Positions 62,133-64,000 of a DNA stretch of 64,000 nt are shown here, in pieces. The stretch lies in the NCBI GenBank assembly GCA_964646615.1, contig CAZYEV010000008.1, forward strand, positions 1 through 64,000, in the 5' to 3' direction. Source of the DNA: M3007 sp964646615 (GTDB taxonomy: Bacteria; Bacteroidota; Bacteroidia; Chitinophagales; Saprospiraceae). The notes under the pieces were generated by a model that saw only the letters and a program-made list of their open reading frames with translations, was not told the origin of the DNA and made no database searches. The translations under genes and the position numbers were made by a program. Within the stretch, counting starts at the first letter, position 1, and each line of letters opens with the position of its first letter.

Positions 62133-62900
62133 CTAAAGCAATGATGACTGTTTCTGTTGAAGATTTACTAATTCTCGATACTTCCAGAACGTCTCTATAG
62201 CGCTGATGCGGCAGATGTCCCATCCAGCGCGTCCGTCTAAGAAGCCTCGGAGGAGGATGTAATTGCGCAGCCATTTGAAGGCGGCGCGGAGGTAGGGCGT
62301 CCAGGGGTATGCGCGTTTTCCGGCCAATTGCATGGCCTGGGCGCCGAGTTGGGCATATCGGCGTGCGCGCTCGAGGTGTTCGTCAGTGGAGTAATAGCTG
62401 TAGTGCAGCAGGTCGCCGGCGAGGGAACCAACGCGGGCGTCAGGTGGCAGCAGGAGTTGTTCGTGTACGGGTGAGGTATTCCAGTGGGCGATGTCTCGGC
62501 GGAAGAGGCGCACTTTTCGGTCGGGGTACCAGCCGCAATGGCGGACCCAATGGCCACAGTAGTTGGTGCGTCGGTTACAGGTGTAAGCATCGGCGTCGTC
62601 GAGGCATTCGCGTTGGGCCAGCAGAGAGGCTCGCAGTTGGGGGCTGAGCGCTTCGTCGGCGTCTAAAGAAAGGATCCAGGGATGCTGAGCCAGCGCGTTG
62701 GCTCGGTTCTTTTGTTGGCCATAGCCATCGAAGGCATGTTGGAAGAAGCGCGCGCCCATTTGGCGGCACAGCTCGGGCGTGGCATCGGTGGAGTAAGCGT
62801 CGAGGACAACGATTTCGTCGGCAACGCCCTGGAGAGAGGCGATGCAGCGCTCGATGTTGCGCGCTTCGTTGTACGTGATGATAACGGCAGATATGGGCAT
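62133..62900 (-). CDS. family 2 glycosyltransferase
   Basis: 255 residues from ATG 62900. GT-A fold: MPISAVIITYNEARNIERCIASLQG, EIVVLDAYSTDATPELCRQMGARFF, LSLDADEALSPQL with the DxD motif, then RKVRLFRRDIAHWNTSPVHEQLLL. It resembles LPS-core glycosyltransferases of the WaaE/KdtX kind that act on inner-core heptose or Kdo. Its start is 9 bp after the cdsA stop, so the two are cotranscribed; a role in lipopolysaccharide or envelope glycan synthesis is inferred. The frame open upstream to 63104 overlaps cdsA and is not used. Confidence 0.9.
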   Translation of the reverse strand: MPISAVIITYNEARNIERCIASLQGVADEIVVLDAYSTDATPELCRQMGARFFQHAFDGYGQQKNRANALAQHPWILSLDADEALSPQLRASLLAQRECLDDADAYTCNRRTNYCGHWVRHCGWYPDRKVRLFRRDIAHWNTSPVHEQLLLPPDARVGSLAGDLLHYSYYSTDEHLERARRYAQLGAQAMQLAGKRAYPWTPYLRAAFKWLRNYILLRGFLDGRAGWDICRISAIETFWKYRELVNLQQKQSSLL

Positions 62901-62908
62901 GGTTGCGT

Positions 62909-63793
62909 TTAGCCTTCCCAGATCATGAGGGCCAGCCAGGCAAAGGGCAGCACGAAAATGAAAGAGTCGAAGCGATCGAGCCAACCACCATGACCGGGCA
63001 GGATGGCCCCAGAGTCTTTGACGTCTGCGCTGCGCTTGAGCATGCTCTCCACCAGATCGCCCAGCGTGCCAAAGACGGTGACACACACGGCCAGGAGTAC
63101 CCATTCCGCCCGGGTGAAATCATCTATCCAATACGATAGAGCGTAGGCGACCACAAAAGTGCAAGCAATGCCACCCAGGGTGCCCTCCCAGGTTTTTTTC
63201 GGAGAAATGCGCGTGAAAAAAGGCGTTCGCCCGATGAAGGTGCCGATGAAATAGGCCATGGTGTCGTTCGTCCAGGTGAGCAATAATAGGCCAAAGACGC
63301 GCAAGGGAGCGTAGTCGCCGTGCCAGTACGAGATATTGATAAGCAAAGAGAAAGGCACGCCTATGTAAGCAATGCCGACTAAATAGTGGCCGATATTTTC
63401 AAATGGCCGGGTGGACTTGAGGAACAACTCCAGGATGAACAGCAGGAAGATGGCCAGCGGCAGCAGCGTGATGGTCATCAGGATGGGAATGGCGTTTTCC
63501 ATCAGGTCAGCTCTGAAGAGGCCATAAGAGATTTCCGAAGAGGCCTCCAGGTTGGGAAAAATGCCGAAGAGTTTGCTGCCAAAGATGAGAAAAGGCGCCG
63601 TGCCTAAAGCCACTCCCGACAGGCGTCGCCAAAGGCGATGGTCGTACCCCCGTGGAATGAGCAGCCCCGTCAGCTCCCATAGGCAACCAGCAGTAATAAG
63701 CGCGAATAGCGCGTAAAAAGCTGCTGCACCTCCAAAGACCCCTGTAAGCATTGCCACCACAAAGAGGATGGCCGAGATGATGCGTTGTTTCAT
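62909..63793 (-). CDS. cdsA: phosphatidate cytidylyltransferase
   Basis: 294 residues with about eight membrane helices. Makes CDP-diacylglycerol from phosphatidate and CTP, the entry to phospholipid synthesis. The family signature is intact: RISPKKTWEGTLGG, VFGTLGDLVESMLKRSADVKDSGAILPGHGGWLDRFDSFIFVLP. The start ATG 63793 begins MKQRIISAILFVVAML. Followed 9 bp later by the glycosyltransferase gene; the partial membrane protein upstream (stop at 63817) is 23 bp away, so all three are likely one operon. Confidence 0.96.
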   Translation of the reverse strand: MKQRIISAILFVVAMLTGVFGGAAAFYALFALITAGCLWELTGLLIPRGYDHRLWRRLSGVALGTAPFLIFGSKLFGIFPNLEASSEISYGLFRADLMENAIPILMTITLLPLAIFLLFILELFLKSTRPFENIGHYLVGIAYIGVPFSLLINISYWHGDYAPLRVFGLLLLTWTNDTMAYFIGTFIGRTPFFTRISPKKTWEGTLGGIACTFVVAYALSYWIDDFTRAEWVLLAVCVTVFGTLGDLVESMLKRSADVKDSGAILPGHGGWLDRFDSFIFVLPFAWLALMIWEG

Positions 63794-63816
63794 GTCCCCG
63801 AGTCAAGCGGGGGCTG

Positions 63817-64000
63817 TCAGTAGCTGATAACGCCGAGCAGACCGGTCCACAGGTCATGAAAAGACTGCACCACTGCTGTGCGAATTTTAGGATTGGCACC
63901 CGAAGCCAATGCCACCGAGATGATAAGGCCTATGGTAGCGTACAGCACATCGCGTGCGACCAAGCGCAAGGCTTTGTAGCGGTGTTTGTAGCCACTCTTT
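63817..64000 (-). CDS. membrane protein, C-terminal part only
   Basis: The last 60 codons of a gene that continues beyond the window. It ends KSGYKHRYKALRLVARDVLY, then one hydrophobic helix (ATIGLIISVALASGA) and FHDLWTGLLGVISY before the TGA at 63817-63819. It is too short to name. It is the first visible gene of the cdsA-glycosyltransferase operon, with a 23-bp gap to cdsA. Confidence 0.6.
   Translation of the reverse strand, partial: KSGYKHRYKALRLVARDVLYATIGLIISVALASGANPKIRTAVVQSFHDLWTGLLGVISY

Overview
The window looks like chromosomal DNA of a G+C-rich member of the Bacteroidota, most likely a Saprospiria-like lineage. The evidence is a SusC/SusD/SusE locus, type IX secretion (T9SS) C-terminal sorting domains, SPOR and HU-like envelope proteins, DUF5723 and DUF1800 proteins, and promoters of the form TTTG-N17-TACCTTTG. 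The lineage is inferred from gene content only. I saw no rRNA, tRNA, CRISPR array, transposase or replication origin.

Layout. 1-8.9 kb: the start of an AAA-ATPase-like/nuclease gene, a large T9SS-exported beta-propeller protein, a 2-oxoacid dehydrogenase E2, a tandem pair of T9SS proteins, and two small proteins. 9.2-15.7 kb: a susC-susD-susE operon in which the SusD carries two SusE-type modules inside it. 15.8-17.2 kb: a lower-G+C island with a split and frameshifted HipA-like kinase. 17.3-28.6 kb: a P-loop kinase, DUF5995 and APH-like cluster; outer-membrane proteins; a polyferredoxin/flavoprotein pair; an ECF sigma factor with a probable membrane partner. 28.7-43 kb: mostly housekeeping (psuG, holA, a PLP lyase, an IscA-type protein, pyrG, lipB, msrB, gpmI, a prolyl-oligopeptidase). 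43.1-44.8 kb: an aquaporin-like channel and an MntA-HepT toxin-antitoxin pair bordered by an 88-bp repeat. 44.8-53.1 kb: a membrane glycosyltransferase interrupted by a repeat array, then a redox operon (fused ferredoxin/NrfD protein, molybdopterin oxidoreductase, SulP transporter) that could be a sulfite:quinone oxidoreductase with a sulfate/anion transporter. 53.2-64 kb: a second AAA-ATPase-like/nuclease, a nonsense-interrupted AAA_14/DUF4143 gene, mce, an HU-SPOR protein, an NrtR-like regulator, a subtilase with SH3 domains, purC, a glycosyltransferase, cdsA and a partial membrane protein.

The most striking feature is a palindromic repeat with an exact 25-bp period (core GCCAAACAAGTTTGGCGG then TTAC). 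There are 13 copies at five places. In one place it is translated inside a gene, and in two others its TTAC, read on the opposite strand, supplies the TAA stop codon of a neighbouring gene. All three sense frames are open and one antisense frame contains TAA, so its effect on a gene depends on orientation. Other points worth a second look are the SusD with nested SusE-like modules, the fused Soe-like redox enzyme with an FNR-like palindrome upstream, the MntA-HepT cassette between repeats, and several degraded defence-type genes.
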